A stretch of 64,000 nt of DNA from Hephaestia sp. MAHUQ-44 (GTDB lineage Bacteria; Pseudomonadota; Alphaproteobacteria; Sphingomonadales; Sphingomonadaceae): assembly GCF_023806085.1 (NCBI RefSeq), contig NZ_JAMSLX010000001.1:186001-250000 (forward strand), given 5' to 3'. A program made the position numbers and the translations under genes. The notes under the pieces are model-generated. The model saw only the letters and a program-made list of their open reading frames with translations. It was not told the DNA's origin and made no database searches. Positions within the stretch are counted from its first letter, which is position 1. Each line of letters opens with the position of its first letter. Shown here piece by piece: positions 1 through 9,428 of this stretch.

Positions 1-27
1 GGCGATTTCGTGCCCTACAAGAAATGA
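1..27 (+). CDS. 3' end of an upstream gene (partial)
   Basis: Frame 1 reads eight codons (GDFVPYKK) and then TGA at 25-27. The next gene begins just after or overlapping this stop, which is the usual spacing for an operon here. The fragment is too short to assign a function. Confidence 0.35.
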   Translation, partial: GDFVPYKK

Positions 28-35
28 GGTCCGCG

Positions 36-449
36 ATGCGCATGTCATTCCCGCTCCTGATCGCCGCCGCCGCGGCGCTATCGAGCTGTGCCAACGGCCA
101 ATATGACGAGAAGGTGCGAGCCGAGGGACAGAAAGACCTGGCCCAAGCGCTCGACGGCTATGCCGCGACCGGCAAGTCGAGCGACTGCGTCAACCCCCGC
201 ACCGTCAGCGGGCCGCAGATCATCGGCAACACCACCTTGCTCTATCGCGAGACCGGCGGGCGCATCTGGCGCAACGATGTGATCGGCAATTGCCCGTCGC
301 TGCGCGAAGGCCAGACATTGATCACCGAGATCAAGAGCGGCCAATTGTGCCGGAACGACATGTTCCGCACGATCGAACCCGGCACCTCGATCCCTTCAGC
401 CTTCTGCCGGCTCAACAGCTTCACCGAATATAAGCGCGTGAGGAACTGA
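36..449 (+). CDS. Small putative lipoprotein of unknown function
   Basis: This encodes 137 aa. The N-terminus is a short basic start followed by an Ala/Leu-rich stretch ending in LSSC, a lipobox with the lipidated cysteine at about residue 18, so the product is probably anchored in the cell envelope. The start at 36 is preferred because GAGG at 26-29 lies six bases upstream. An ATG at 24 would overlap the previous stop (ATGA) and add four residues. The mature part contains several cysteines (for example in SSDCVNP, GNCPS and QLCRN) that could form disulfides. I do not recognise a family. It is convergent with hslU across a strong hairpin. Confidence 0.7.
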   Translation: MRMSFPLLIAAAAALSSCANGQYDEKVRAEGQKDLAQALDGYAATGKSSDCVNPRTVSGPQIIGNTTLLYRETGGRIWRNDVIGNCPSLREGQTLITEIKSGQLCRNDMFRTIEPGTSIPSAFCRLNSFTEYKRVRN

Positions 450-463
450 TCGGTCCCGTCGCG

Positions 464-485
464 CTCCCGCTCAAGCGAGCGGGAG
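464..485. terminator. Hairpin between convergent lipoprotein and hslU genes
   Basis: CTCCCGCTC and GAGCGGGAG form a perfect 9-bp stem with an AAGC loop. It lies between the 3' ends of two convergent genes, fitting a bidirectional terminator, though no T-run follows. The stem resembles the CTCCCGC/GCGGGAG hairpin at 32031-32046. Confidence 0.5.
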
Positions 486-501
486 AACGAAGGGGCCAGA
501 T

Positions 502-1800
502 CTAGAGCACGAAGCGACTGAGATCGGTGTTGCGGGCGATGCTCGCGAGCTGCTGGTCGACATAAGCGCCGTCGATCGTCAGCGTGGTGCCGGCGCGATT
601 CTCCGCCTCGTAACTGATGTCCTCGAGCAGTTTCTCGAGCACCGTCTGCAACCGGCGGGCGCCGATATTCTCGACTTGCGCGTTTACCTCGGCCGCGATC
701 CGCGCGATCGCCTTGATCCCATCCTCGGCGAATTCCACGCCCACGCCCTCGGTGCCGAGCAGCGCCTTATATTGCTGCGGCAGCGATGCCTTGGTGTCGG
801 AGAGGATCGCGACGAAATCGTCCTCGGTCAGCGCCGTCAGTTCGACGCGGATCGGCAACCGCCCCTGTAGCTCGGGCAGCAGATCGCTGGGCTTGGCGAT
901 ATGGAACGCGCCCGACGCGATGAACAGGATATGGTCGGTCTTCATCGGGCCGTATTTGGTCGAGACCGTGGTGCCCTCGATCAGCGGCAGCAGATCGCGC
1001 TGAACGCCCTCGCGGCTGACCGAACCGCCGCGCACATCCGAGACCGCGATCTTGTCGATCTCGTCGAGAAAAACGATGCCATTCTCTTCGGCGTCGGACA
1101 GCGCGACACGGCTGACCTCGTCCTGATCAAGCCGCGCATCGGCTTCCTCCTCGACCAGTTTCTCCCACGCCGCGGCGACGGTGAGCTTGCGGCGCTTCTT
1201 CTGGCCACCACCGAACGCCTTGCCCATCATGTCCGACAGGTTGATCATCCCGACCGAGCCGCCGCCGGGCATCTCGAACGGCATCTGCGGCGTCACGTCG
1301 AGCTCAAGCTCGATTTCCTTGTCGTTCAGATGGCCGTCGAAAAAACGCTGGCGAAACGCCTCGCGCGTCGCGGCGGAGGCATCCTTGCCGGTCAGCGCGT
1401 CGAGCAGGCGGCCGACCGCCGCCTCCTCGGCCTTGTCCTTGACCACGGCACGGCGGCGCTCCTTTTCGAGCCGGATCGCTTCCTCGACCAGATCGCGCGC
1501 GATCTGCTCGACGTCGCGGCCGACATAGCCGACCTCGGTGAATTTGGTCGCCTCGACCTTGACGAACGGCGCATCGGCGAGCTTCGCCAACCGCCGCGAA
1601 ATCTCGGTCTTGCCGCAGCCCGTGGGGCCGATCATCAGGATGTTCTTGGGCGTCACCTCGTCGCGCAGATCGGCGTCGAGTTGCTGCCGGCGCCAGCGAT
1701 TCCTGAGCGCGACGGCAACCGCACGCTTGGCATCGCGCTGGCCGATAATGTGTTCGTCGAGCGCGGCGACGATCGTCTTGGGGGTGAGCTTGTCGTTCAT
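502..1800 (-). CDS. hslU: ATP-dependent protease ATPase subunit HslU
   Basis: HslU is the AAA+ unfoldase of the cytoplasmic HslUV (ClpYQ) protease; it unfolds substrates and threads them into HslV. The 432-aa length is normal. Walker A is GPTGCGKT at residues 58-65, a Walker B/DEID segment lies near residue 250, and the C-terminus ends in LSRFVL, the tail that docks into and activates HslV. The start at 1800 (MNDKLTPKT) matches the family N-terminus and has AGAAGAGA upstream; the frame stays open 15 codons further upstream. It lies 37 bp after hslV in the same direction, so the two form an operon. Confidence 0.96.
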   Translation of the reverse strand: MNDKLTPKTIVAALDEHIIGQRDAKRAVAVALRNRWRRQQLDADLRDEVTPKNILMIGPTGCGKTEISRRLAKLADAPFVKVEATKFTEVGYVGRDVEQIARDLVEEAIRLEKERRRAVVKDKAEEAAVGRLLDALTGKDASAATREAFRQRFFDGHLNDKEIELELDVTPQMPFEMPGGGSVGMINLSDMMGKAFGGGQKKRRKLTVAAAWEKLVEEEADARLDQDEVSRVALSDAEENGIVFLDEIDKIAVSDVRGGSVSREGVQRDLLPLIEGTTVSTKYGPMKTDHILFIASGAFHIAKPSDLLPELQGRLPIRVELTALTEDDFVAILSDTKASLPQQYKALLGTEGVGVEFAEDGIKAIARIAAEVNAQVENIGARRLQTVLEKLLEDISYEAENRAGTTLTIDGAYVDQQLASIARNTDLSRFVL

Positions 1801-1837
1801 TCTCTTCTCAGGGGAAAACATGGAATTGCGGTGGCGA

Positions 1838-2392
1838 TCACGCATCGCTGGCGAGCGTCTCGATCGTGAGATTGTCGTTGGTGTAGACGCAGATCTCGGC
1901 GGCGATCTTCATCGCGCGGCGGGCGAGCGTTTCGGCATCGGGCTCGTATTCGGCGAGCGCCCGCGCGGCGGCCAGCGCATAATTGCCGCCCGATCCGATC
2001 GCCGCGATCCCCGCCTCGGGTTCGAGCACATCGCCATTGCCGGTGAGGATCAGCGTGGTGTCCTTATCGGCGACGATCATCAGCGCTTCGAGATTGCGCA
2101 GATATTTATCGGTGCGCCAATCCTTGGCGAGTTCGACCGCGGCGCGCATCAGATGGCCCTGGTGCCGCTCAAGCTTGGCCTCCAGCCGTTCGAGCAGGGT
2201 GAAGGCATCGGCGGTGGCCCCGGCGAACCCCGCGATCACCTTGCCATTGGCGAGTTGGCGAACCTTGCGGGCATTGGGCTTCATCACCGTCTGCCCCATC
2301 GAGACCTGGCCGTCGCCGGCGATCACGACTTTTCCGCCCTTGCGCACCGACACGATCGTCGTACCGTGCCATTTCATGTCATTCTCACTCAT
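1838..2392 (-). CDS. hslV: ATP-dependent protease peptidase subunit HslV
   Basis: HslV is the threonine peptidase core of HslUV. The 184-aa protein starts with a short propeptide before [10 protein letters not shown]; the first Thr (residue 11 with this start) is the expected N-terminal nucleophile after processing. GDG and GSGGNYA motifs match the proteasome-like fold. An alternative ATG at 2377 (MKWHG) would leave a five-residue propeptide and has GTGAGA upstream, so the exact start is uncertain. The frame stays open far upstream, antisense to the next gene, but that extension has no family similarity. It is first in the hslVU operon. Confidence 0.95.
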   Translation of the reverse strand: MSENDMKWHGTTIVSVRKGGKVVIAGDGQVSMGQTVMKPNARKVRQLANGKVIAGFAGATADAFTLLERLEAKLERHQGHLMRAAVELAKDWRTDKYLRNLEALMIVADKDTTLILTGNGDVLEPEAGIAAIGSGGNYALAAARALAEYEPDAETLARRAMKIAAEICVYTNDNLTIETLASDA

Positions 2393-2533
2393 GGCATGGT
2401 ATATGGGCGCGGCGGCAGCACGCCGCAATCGTGACGACGCTTTTGTCGGCTTCGTCCAATCATTGCACGCCTGAGGCGGGCACGCTGATCGCAGCACTTC
2501 AATCAACTCGGAAAGCACCACGAGAGGGGCATC

Positions 2534-3736
2534 ATGGCGACCAATCCGGATAATCTGCAACCCAATGACGGCCACCGGGCCATCGTCGATCGCGTCAAGC
2601 GCATCCTGCTGCAACCCAAGACGGAATGGGCCGTCATCGATACCGAGGCGACCACCACCACCGCGCTGCTCAAGGGCTGGGTGGCGCCGCTCGCCGCGAT
2701 CGGCCCGATTGCGGCGCTGATCGGTGCGCTCGTCTTCGGCTATGGCGCGTTCGGCATCCATTTCCGCCCGAGCATCGGCAGTGCGGTCACCACCGCGCTG
2801 GTCAGCTATGTGATGGCCTTTGTCGGCGTCTGGGTGCTGTCGTTGATCATCAACGCGCTCGCCCCGACGTTCGAGGCGACCAAGAACCCGGTCCAGGCGC
2901 TGAAGGTCGCAGCCTATGCGGCGACCGCCGGATGGCTGGCGGGCATTTTCCAGATCGTGCCGAGCCTCGGCTGGCTGGGGATCGTCGGGCTTTACAGCAT
3001 CTACCTGCTCTATCTCGGCCTGCCGATCCTGATGAAGGCACCCCCTGCCAAGACGATGGCCTATACGGTGACGACGATCATCGCGGCGATCGTGGTGTTC
3101 TTCGTCATCGGCGCGATCACCACCGCGGTGACCTCGCGGATAGCGCCGCGGTCGATGCCCACGCTGGGGTCGATCGGCAGCACGAGCGCTGGCGGCAAGG
3201 TGACCATCCCCGGCGCCGGCAGCATCGATCTCGGCAAGATCGAGGCCGCCACCAAGCAGATGGAGGCCACCGCCAAGGGGATGCAATCGGGCGAGATCAA
3301 GCCGATCGCCCCCGACGCGTTGCAGGCGCTGCTGCCCGCCAGCATCGCCGGCTGGAACCGCACCGAAATCTCGAGCCAGGGCGGCGCCGCCGCGGGCATC
3401 GGCGGCAGCCATGCCGAAGCGCGCTATCGCTCGGGCGACCAATCGTTCACGCTGTCGATCACCGATGCCGGTGCGCTGGGCGCGCTGGCGACGATGGGCG
3501 GCGCGATCAGCGGCCAATCGAGCCGCCAGACCGAGAGCGGCTATGAAAAGACCGCGGTCGAGAACGGCAATATGGTGAGCGAGAAGTGGGACAGCGCCTC
3601 CAGCAACGGGAGCTATTCGACGATGGTCGCGAGCCGCTTTGCGGTCGAAGCCGATGGCGATGCCCCCTCGATCGACATGCTGAAGCAGGCGGTCGCCGCG
3701 ATCGACGCGCGCAAGCTCGTCGCGCTCGGCAACTAA
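2534..3736 (+). CDS. Yip1-domain membrane protein
   Basis: This is a 400-aa integral membrane protein. The N-terminal cytoplasmic part ([13 protein letters not shown]) and about five hydrophobic segments between residues 48 and 205 fit the bacterial Yip1 family (Pfam Yip1). Residues from about 215 to 400 form a hydrophilic domain rich in Gly, Ser and Ala with no obvious motif. The role is unknown; Yip1 proteins are membrane-organising proteins in eukaryotes, but bacterial members are uncharacterised. The start has GAGAGGGGC upstream. It is divergent from hslV across 141 bp and convergent with the holin gene. Confidence 0.75.
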   Translation: MATNPDNLQPNDGHRAIVDRVKRILLQPKTEWAVIDTEATTTTALLKGWVAPLAAIGPIAALIGALVFGYGAFGIHFRPSIGSAVTTALVSYVMAFVGVWVLSLIINALAPTFEATKNPVQALKVAAYAATAGWLAGIFQIVPSLGWLGIVGLYSIYLLYLGLPILMKAPPAKTMAYTVTTIIAAIVVFFVIGAITTAVTSRIAPRSMPTLGSIGSTSAGGKVTIPGAGSIDLGKIEAATKQMEATAKGMQSGEIKPIAPDALQALLPASIAGWNRTEISSQGGAAAGIGGSHAEARYRSGDQSFTLSITDAGALGALATMGGAISGQSSRQTESGYEKTAVENGNMVSEKWDSASSNGSYSTMVASRFAVEADGDAPSIDMLKQAVAAIDARKLVALGN

Positions 3737-3757
3737 CAGCACGCATTGCCCTTTCCC

Positions 3758-3851
3758 GTCATGCCGGACGCGTTCCGGCATCCAACGTTGTGCAAAACAA
3801 TAACGGATATTGTTCAGACCACGTTGGACCCCGGCACCAGGCCGGGGTGAC
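3758..3851. repeat. Double-hairpin dispersed repeat, copy A
   Basis: The left half is GTCATGCCGGAC..GTTCCGGCATCCAAC and the right half is GTTGGACCCCGGC..GCCGGGGTGAC, each a small hairpin, and the two halves are mutually inverted. The same halves recur at 40411, 49862, 53235 and (partly) 58616. This copy has a different, AT-richer centre. It lies between the convergent 3' ends of the Yip1 and holin genes. Confidence 0.85.
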
Positions 3852-3885
3852 GGAAAGGGGATAGGAGCACGGCAAGCACAAGGCG

Positions 3886-4299
3886 CTATTTGTCGATGCC
3901 TTTCGCTTTTCCCCATTGGCGCGCGGCGGTGTAGCCGAGATAGCCGGTGCCGAAGAGCGCGTAGAGCGGCTCTGGAATCCCCGCGAGATAGGCGTTCATC
4001 CCGTCGGCGATCGCCCGCGCCATCTCAGGTCGCACCGCCGCGATCAGCCCCATCGGGATCGACCATAAGAGCAGCGCGTACATCACGTAGAGAAAGCTCG
4101 GGCGCGCCCGGCTCGTCCACGGGTCGGCGGCCTGCGCCTCGGCGAGAATCGCCGAGAGCTGCGCCTTGACCTGATCGAGTTCCTGCGCGCCCTGCATTTC
4201 GATCAGCTTCAGCTTGGCCTCGTCGCGCGCCTTGGGATCGGGAATGATCTTGTCGATCAGCCCCGCCAGCGGGCCGATGATGCTATCGAGAATGCTCAT
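3886..4299 (-). CDS. Three-TM holin of the gene-transfer-agent type
   Basis: This 137-aa protein has an amphipathic N-terminus, a coiled, charged segment ([16 protein letters not shown]) and hydrophobic segments around residues 68-85 and 100-128. This arrangement matches the 'holin of 3TMs, for gene-transfer release' family. A holin would permeabilise the inner membrane so that an endolysin reaches the wall. The gene lies 79 bp downstream of a GH108 muramidase on the same strand, reproducing an endolysin-holin pair. AAGGAA lies seven bases before the ATG. No phage head or tail gene is nearby in the window. Confidence 0.8.
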   Translation of the reverse strand: MSILDSIIGPLAGLIDKIIPDPKARDEAKLKLIEMQGAQELDQVKAQLSAILAEAQAADPWTSRARPSFLYVMYALLLWSIPMGLIAAVRPEMARAIADGMNAYLAGIPEPLYALFGTGYLGYTAARQWGKAKGIDK

Positions 4300-4323
4300 G
4301 GTCGGTTCCTTCGGTTACAGGCG

Positions 4324-4341
4324 AAGTTGACAAAGTTGACA
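4324..4341. repeat. Two tandem copies of AAGTTGACA
   Basis: Two perfect 9-bp units, AAGTTGACA, sit side by side in the 79-bp gap between endolysin and holin. They are short enough to be chance or a regulatory direct repeat. Confidence 0.5.
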
Positions 4342-4378
4342 GTCCCACGCGCACGCGCGCGATCCACAGACACGATAT

Positions 4379-4921
4379 TTAACCGATACGGTTGGCAAGC
4401 CAGCCATAGACAAAGGCTTCGTTGGCCGGGCGCGTCTCGGCGAGGTGGAGATAGCGTTCGCCCTGAAGCGCCTCGATCGCCTTGACCAGCACCGCCTCGC
4501 CGCTGCGCCCGCGATGCGCGAGCAGTGCATCGAGCGCGGCAAGCGTTCTGGGACCGATCGCGCCGTCGCGCGCCAGATCGGGATAATCGCGCGCGCCGCG
4601 ATTGAGCGCGTTGAGCGCCCGCTGGAGAAAACCCACCGCCACCGCCGGCCCCATATTGACCCCGGTATCAAACAGTTCCGCCGCAAGCGCGGGCGCGCGC
4701 GTCGCCACCGCATCGAAACGCGGCCGCAGCCAATAGAGCCGCCGGTAGATCGCCGCCGCCTCGTCGCGCGGAAAGGCGCGCATCTGACCGGCATAGCCAT
4801 GTTGCCGCGCCACCGTCTCGGTGATGCCCCAGCGCGTCGCGCCACCGCGATCGGCGGGGTCGTCGACATAGCCGCCCTCGCGCACGATTACCGCCTCGAT
4901 CAGATCGTCGATTGTCATCAT
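4379..4921 (-). CDS. GH108-family endolysin (N-acetylmuramidase)
   Basis: This 180-aa protein opens with the glycoside hydrolase 108 signature: VREGGYVDDPADRGG, then TRWGIT. The Glu of EGGY (about residue 15) is the expected catalytic acid. Around residues 90-165 is the family's peptidoglycan-binding 3 domain (MGPAVAVGFLQRALN, DGAIGPRTLAAL). It cleaves peptidoglycan glycan strands once released to the periplasm. There is no signal peptide, so export probably depends on the neighbouring holin. GGAGGAGG precedes the MM start. It is the first gene of a two-gene lysis unit, divergent from an SDR gene. Confidence 0.88.
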   Translation of the reverse strand: MMTIDDLIEAVIVREGGYVDDPADRGGATRWGITETVARQHGYAGQMRAFPRDEAAAIYRRLYWLRPRFDAVATRAPALAAELFDTGVNMGPAVAVGFLQRALNALNRGARDYPDLARDGAIGPRTLAALDALLAHRGRSGEAVLVKAIEALQGERYLHLAETRPANEAFVYGWLANRIG

Positions 4922-5026
4922 CCGGCCTCCTCCAGCGCGCTCATATAACCTATCTGGTTCTTGTAGGACAGCGGGACGCGCGCAACCGTCTGCGCATCCG
5001 TGCGTTCACCCGCCAAAGGAGAGCTT

Positions 5027-5797
5027 ATGGGCAACACACGGTGCGTCGTGGTGACCGGCGCGGAATCGGGGATCGGCGCGGCCTGCGCGGCGGCCTTCGG
5101 CGCGACCGGCGCCGATGTCGCGATCTTCTATTTGAAGGACGCGGCGCGCGCCCGCCAATCCGCCGACGCGGTGATCGCCGCCGGCGGCCGCGCGACGACG
5201 GTCCAATGCGCGGTCGATGACGAAACCTCGGTCGAGGCCGCGTTCGATGCCGCGGAGGCGGCGTTCGGCCCGGCCTCGGTCGCGATCAATTCGGCCGGGG
5301 TCAATATGGCGGGCGTGCCGTTGCGTGCGATGACCGCCGAGCGCTGGCAGGCAACGATCGCGACCGATCTGACCGGCGCGTTCCTCGTCTCACGCCGGTT
5401 TCTGAAAGGGCGCGGCACCGCCACCGATCCGGCCGCGCTGATCCATATCTCGTCGATCCATGCCGCGGTCGCGCGCGCGGGCGGCGCCGATTATTGCGCG
5501 GCCAAAAGCGGGCTCACCCAATTGGTGCAGACGCTCGCGATAGAGGAAGCGCCGCGCGGCATCCGCGTCAACGCGATCCGCCCCGGCATGATCCTGACCC
5601 CGATGAACGAACGCGCGGTCGACGACGCCGCCTATCGCGCCAGCCTGGAGAAGAACATCCCGATGCAGCGCGCCGGACGGCCCGAGGAAGTCGCCGCGAT
5701 GGCGCGCTGGCTCGCCTCGGACGAGGCGGCCTATGTCACCGGCGCGTCGTTCACGATCGACGGCGGGCTGTCGCTGTTGCTGGGGCAAGGCGCATGA
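5027..5797 (+). CDS. SDR-family oxidoreductase
   Basis: This is a classical short-chain dehydrogenase of 256 aa. The NAD(P)-binding TGAESGIG motif lies at residues 10-17, a NSAG-type segment follows near 90, ISS provides the catalytic Ser near 143, and YCAAK gives Tyr156 and Lys160. The C-terminus has the usual TGASFTIDGG. The start at 5027 follows AAAGGAGAG. It overlaps the next gene by ATGA, so the two are translationally coupled. The pairing with a glycosidase suggests sugar or sugar-alcohol oxidation, but the substrate cannot be read from the sequence. Confidence 0.88.
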   Translation: MGNTRCVVVTGAESGIGAACAAAFGATGADVAIFYLKDAARARQSADAVIAAGGRATTVQCAVDDETSVEAAFDAAEAAFGPASVAINSAGVNMAGVPLRAMTAERWQATIATDLTGAFLVSRRFLKGRGTATDPAALIHISSIHAAVARAGGADYCAAKSGLTQLVQTLAIEEAPRGIRVNAIRPGMILTPMNERAVDDAAYRASLEKNIPMQRAGRPEEVAAMARWLASDEAAYVTGASFTIDGGLSLLLGQGA

Positions 5798-6699
5798 GGC
5801 GCACCGGCATCAACTTCGCGGTCGAGACGCTCGAACCGGTGACGCTGCACGGGCCGCCGCTGCTCGCCGAGCGCGACCTGATGAGCCCCTATGTCTGGCA
5901 GGAAGCGACCGGGCGCTTCGGCATCATGGTGCGCGCGGTGCCGACGCAACAGGGCGACCGCAGCGACACCGGGGTGATCTGGGCCGGGTGGAGCGACGAC
6001 GGCCGGACCTTCGAGATGGAGGACACGCCCGCCATCGTACCGGGTCCCGACGCGATCGACATCGGCGGCGTCGAAGACCCCACCGTGCTGCGCACCGACG
6101 ATGGCTATGTCGTCTATTATACCGGGGTCGAGGCCGATCGGGCGCATGGCGAGATGCTGTATGCAACCGGCCCGAGCATCGACGCGCTCGTCAAGCAGGG
6201 CGTCGCGCTCGCCTCGTCCAAGACGGCGGGCAACACCAAGGAAGCCACCGTCGGGCGCACCGCCGACGGGCATTGGCGGCTGTGGTACGAATATGCCGCC
6301 GACAATGCCTCGCGCGTCGGGCTGGCGATCGGGCCCGGGGTCGCGGGGCCGTGGGACGAGCAGCCGACGCCGTTCCTGCCGCGCCCCAATTCGTGGGACA
6401 ATTGGCATTTGTCGACCGGGCCGATGCTGATGGACACCCCCGATTGCCCGGTGATGTTCTACAACGGCGCGACGCGCGACGCGCGCTGGCGGATCGGCTG
6501 GGTGGCGTTCGACCGCGATTGCCGCCGGGTGATCGATCGCGGGATCGAACCCCTCATCATCCCGCCCCCGGTCGACGATCGCAGCGCCACCGACATCGCC
6601 TTTGCCGCCTCGGTGATCGTGCGCGACGGCACGATCTGGCTCTATTATTCGCTCGAGGACCGGCGGCTCGCGCGCGCGGCGATCATCCGGTACGGGTGA
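5794..6699 (+). CDS. GH43/GH130-like beta-propeller glycosidase
   Basis: This 301-aa protein has the repeated blade pattern of five-bladed propeller glycosidases. Recognisable segments are GGVEDPTVLRTDDGYVVYYTG near residue 90, TKEATVGRT near 150, WDNWHLSTGP near 200 and WRIGWVAFD near 230. EDP and acidic residues at blade edges resemble GH130 and GH43 proteins, which act on mannosides or arabinan/xylan oligomers. There is no signal peptide, so it is cytoplasmic. It overlaps the SDR gene by ATGA. The precise family and substrate remain open. Confidence 0.72.
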   Translation: MRRTGINFAVETLEPVTLHGPPLLAERDLMSPYVWQEATGRFGIMVRAVPTQQGDRSDTGVIWAGWSDDGRTFEMEDTPAIVPGPDAIDIGGVEDPTVLRTDDGYVVYYTGVEADRAHGEMLYATGPSIDALVKQGVALASSKTAGNTKEATVGRTADGHWRLWYEYAADNASRVGLAIGPGVAGPWDEQPTPFLPRPNSWDNWHLSTGPMLMDTPDCPVMFYNGATRDARWRIGWVAFDRDCRRVIDRGIEPLIIPPPVDDRSATDIAFAASVIVRDGTIWLYYSLEDRRLARAAIIRYG

Positions 6700-6727
6700 A
6701 ATTCCGCGTTCGGCGGCGCCGACAGGG

Positions 6728-9313
6728 CTATTCGCGCGCCAGATCGCGCAGGCGATAGAGCGCGTCGAGCGCGTCACGCGGGGTCATCGCATCGACATCG
6801 AGCGCCGCAATTTCGTCACGCAGCGTATCGGTCGGCGCGTCGTCGATCTCCACGGCGGCGGCGAACAGCGGCAGATCGTCGAGCCCGGCGGCGATCCCGC
6901 CGGTTTTGGCGCGCCCCGCCTCGAGCTTGTCGAGCACCGCCCTGGCGCGGGCAACCGTGGCGGGCGGCATCCCGGCCAGCCGCGCCACCGCGATGCCGTA
7001 GCTGCGATCGGCGGGGCCGTCTGCGACTTCGTGCAAGAGGACGAGATCGCCCTTCCACTCGCGCGCGCGGACATGGTGGAGCGTAAGCGCCTCGCAGCGT
7101 TCGGCGAGCCGGGTCAGTTCGTGATAATGCGTCGCGAACAGGCAGCGGCAGCGATTGTCCTCATGGATCGCCTCGACCACCGCCCAGGCGATCGCGAGGC
7201 CATCATAGGTCGAGGTGCCGCGCCCGACCTCGTCGAGGATGACGAAGCTGCGCGGCGTCGCCTGCGCGAGGATCGCAGCGGTTTCGACCATCTCGACCAT
7301 GAAGGTCGAGCGCCCGCGCGCGAGATTATCCGACGCGCCGACGCGGCTGAACAGCCGATCGACCAGCCCCAGCCGCGCGGCGGTCGCGGGGACATAACTG
7401 CCCGCCTGCGCGAGCACCGCGATCAGCGCGTTCTGGCGCAGGAAAGTCGATTTACCGCCCATATTGGGGCCGGTGACGAGCCACAGCCGCGAGTCTTCCC
7501 ACAGCCGGCAATCGTTGGCGACGAACCGATCGCCGCGCGCCGCGAGCGCGGTCTCGACCACCGGATGGCGGCCGCCCTCGACCTCGAAACAGGGATGCTC
7601 GACCAGTTCGGGGCGCGCCCAGCCGCCTTCGACCGCGCGCTCGGCAAGGCTCGCGGCAACGTCGAGCCGGGCAAGCGCGTCGGCGGTGGCGGCCACGCCC
7701 TCGCGTGATCGAAGCGCGGTTGCGATCAGGTCTTCGAGATGCGCGGCCTCGGCGGCAAGCGCATGGGCACCCGCCTGCCCCACCTTGATCGCCACCTCGT
7801 GCAGATCGGGGGCGTTGAAGCGCACCACCCCCGCCAGCGTCTGGCGGTGGGTGAAGCCGCTGTCGGGCTTCATCAGCGCATCGGCGTGGCGCGCCGCCAC
7901 CTCGATATGATAGCCGAGCACATTATTATGGCGGATCTTGAGCGCGGCGATGCCCGTCCGCGCGCGATAATCGGCCTCGAGCACGGCGATCGCGCGCCTG
8001 CCGCCCGCCCCGGTCGCGCGCAGATCGTCGAGCGCGGCGTCATAGCCTTCGGCGATATAGCCGCCCGCGCTGGCCTCGATCGGCGGCGCGGGCACGAGCG
8101 CGCGCGTGTAGAGGTCGATCAGCGCGCCATGCCCCCGCAATTGCGGCGCGAGTTCACCCAACAGTGCGGGTGCGGGATCGATCTTGTCGAGCCGCTCGCC
8201 CAGCCGCCACGCGCCATCGAGCCCGTCGCGGAGCTGGCCGAGATCGCGCGGACTCCCCCGCCCCGCCGCGATCCGGCCGATCGCGCGGCCGATATCGGGG
8301 AGCGCGCGGACCGCCGAGCGCAGCGTCTCGCGCAAGGGAGCATCGTCGTGGAACAAAGCGACCAGATCGAGCCGGTCCTCGATCGCCGCGCGATCCATCA
8401 GCGGCGCGGCGATGTCCTGCCCCAGAAGCCGCGCACCCGCGCCGGTGACGGTGCGATCGACCGCATCGAGCAGGCTGCCCTTGCGCTGCCCGGTAGCGGT
8501 GAGCGTGAGTTCGAGGCTTTCGCGCGTCGCGCGGTCGATCGCCATCGTCTCGGCAGCCCGCGTCACGCGCGGCGGGCGCAGGAACGGCAGGCTGCCGCGC
8601 GCATTATGATCGAGATAGGCGACCAGCCCACCCGCCGCGGCCAGCGCGGCACGCGAGAAGGCACCGAATCCGTCGAGCGTCGCCACGCCGAACAGATCCT
8701 TGAGCCGCGCCTCGCCGCGCGCGCTGTCGAAATCGGCTTTGGGTCGCACGACGGTCGCGTGATCCATGCCCTCGGCGCCGATCGTCTCGGCCGGTGCCAG
8801 CCGCGCGAGCTCGGCCGCGAGCCCGGCGGCGCTCGTCTCGATGATCTCGAATCGGCCGGTCGAGATGTCGGCGGCGGCGATCGCGACCCCGCCGGCCGCT
8901 TCGCCCACGCTCGCGCACCAATTGGCGCTGCGCGAATCGAGCAGGGCTTCCTCGGTCAGCGTGCCCGCGGTGACGACGCGGACGATGCCGCGCGCGACCA
9001 GCGCCTTCGATCCGCCGCGCGCCTTGGCCTCGGCCGGTGTCTCGGTCTGGTCGGCGATCGCGACGCGGTGCCCGGCCTTGATCAGCCGCGCGAGATAGCC
9101 CTCGGCGGCGTGCGCGGGGACGCCGCACATCGGCACCTTGTCGCCGTCATGCGCCCCGCGCGCGGTGAGCGCGATATCGAGGCACGCGCTCGCCACCCTG
9201 GCGTCGTCGAAGAACAGTTCGAAGAAATCGCCCATCCGGTAGAACAGCAGGCAATCCTCGGCCTCGGCCTTGAGCGCCAGATATTGCGCCATCATCGGGG
9301 TGGGTGCGGACAT
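6728..9313 (-). CDS. mutS: DNA mismatch repair protein MutS
   Basis: MutS recognises mismatches and small loops and starts methyl-independent repair in this group. The 861-aa protein has the mismatch-binding GDFFELFFDDA near residue 30 (the Phe-x-Glu pair is kept), core and clamp domains, and Walker A GPNMGGKSTF near residue 613. It also has DEVGRGTSTYDG and the FATHYHEL motif of the ATPase domain. It begins at MSAPTPMMAQYL; no strong Shine-Dalgarno is visible. It is convergent with the glycosidase gene and divergent from cpaF. Confidence 0.97.
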   Translation of the reverse strand: MSAPTPMMAQYLALKAEAEDCLLFYRMGDFFELFFDDARVASACLDIALTARGAHDGDKVPMCGVPAHAAEGYLARLIKAGHRVAIADQTETPAEAKARGGSKALVARGIVRVVTAGTLTEEALLDSRSANWCASVGEAAGGVAIAAADISTGRFEIIETSAAGLAAELARLAPAETIGAEGMDHATVVRPKADFDSARGEARLKDLFGVATLDGFGAFSRAALAAAGGLVAYLDHNARGSLPFLRPPRVTRAAETMAIDRATRESLELTLTATGQRKGSLLDAVDRTVTGAGARLLGQDIAAPLMDRAAIEDRLDLVALFHDDAPLRETLRSAVRALPDIGRAIGRIAAGRGSPRDLGQLRDGLDGAWRLGERLDKIDPAPALLGELAPQLRGHGALIDLYTRALVPAPPIEASAGGYIAEGYDAALDDLRATGAGGRRAIAVLEADYRARTGIAALKIRHNNVLGYHIEVAARHADALMKPDSGFTHRQTLAGVVRFNAPDLHEVAIKVGQAGAHALAAEAAHLEDLIATALRSREGVAATADALARLDVAASLAERAVEGGWARPELVEHPCFEVEGGRHPVVETALAARGDRFVANDCRLWEDSRLWLVTGPNMGGKSTFLRQNALIAVLAQAGSYVPATAARLGLVDRLFSRVGASDNLARGRSTFMVEMVETAAILAQATPRSFVILDEVGRGTSTYDGLAIAWAVVEAIHEDNRCRCLFATHYHELTRLAERCEALTLHHVRAREWKGDLVLLHEVADGPADRSYGIAVARLAGMPPATVARARAVLDKLEAGRAKTGGIAAGLDDLPLFAAAVEIDDAPTDTLRDEIAALDVDAMTPRDALDALYRLRDLARE

Positions 9314-9428
9314 TGCGTGGGACGTAGCGGGATTTGCGGGCCGCCTCCAGTGGGCGGAATGTGGTTAGTCAAATCTCAAGCCTTGGCGCCTAGTCTTCAC
9401 GCATGACTTTCGCGAGGACAGGCAGCGC

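Noticed and set aside
2393..3916. Long open frame upstream of hslV on the minus strand
   Set aside because: It is antisense to the Yip1 gene, lacks any family pattern, and HslV's normal length begins near 2392. High GC keeps such frames open.
3886..4921. Prophage
   Set aside because: Only holin and endolysin are present; no integrase, terminase, capsid or tail genes flank them.
7739..9406. A 555-codon plus-strand open frame
   Set aside because: It is antisense to mutS, which is complete and unmistakable.
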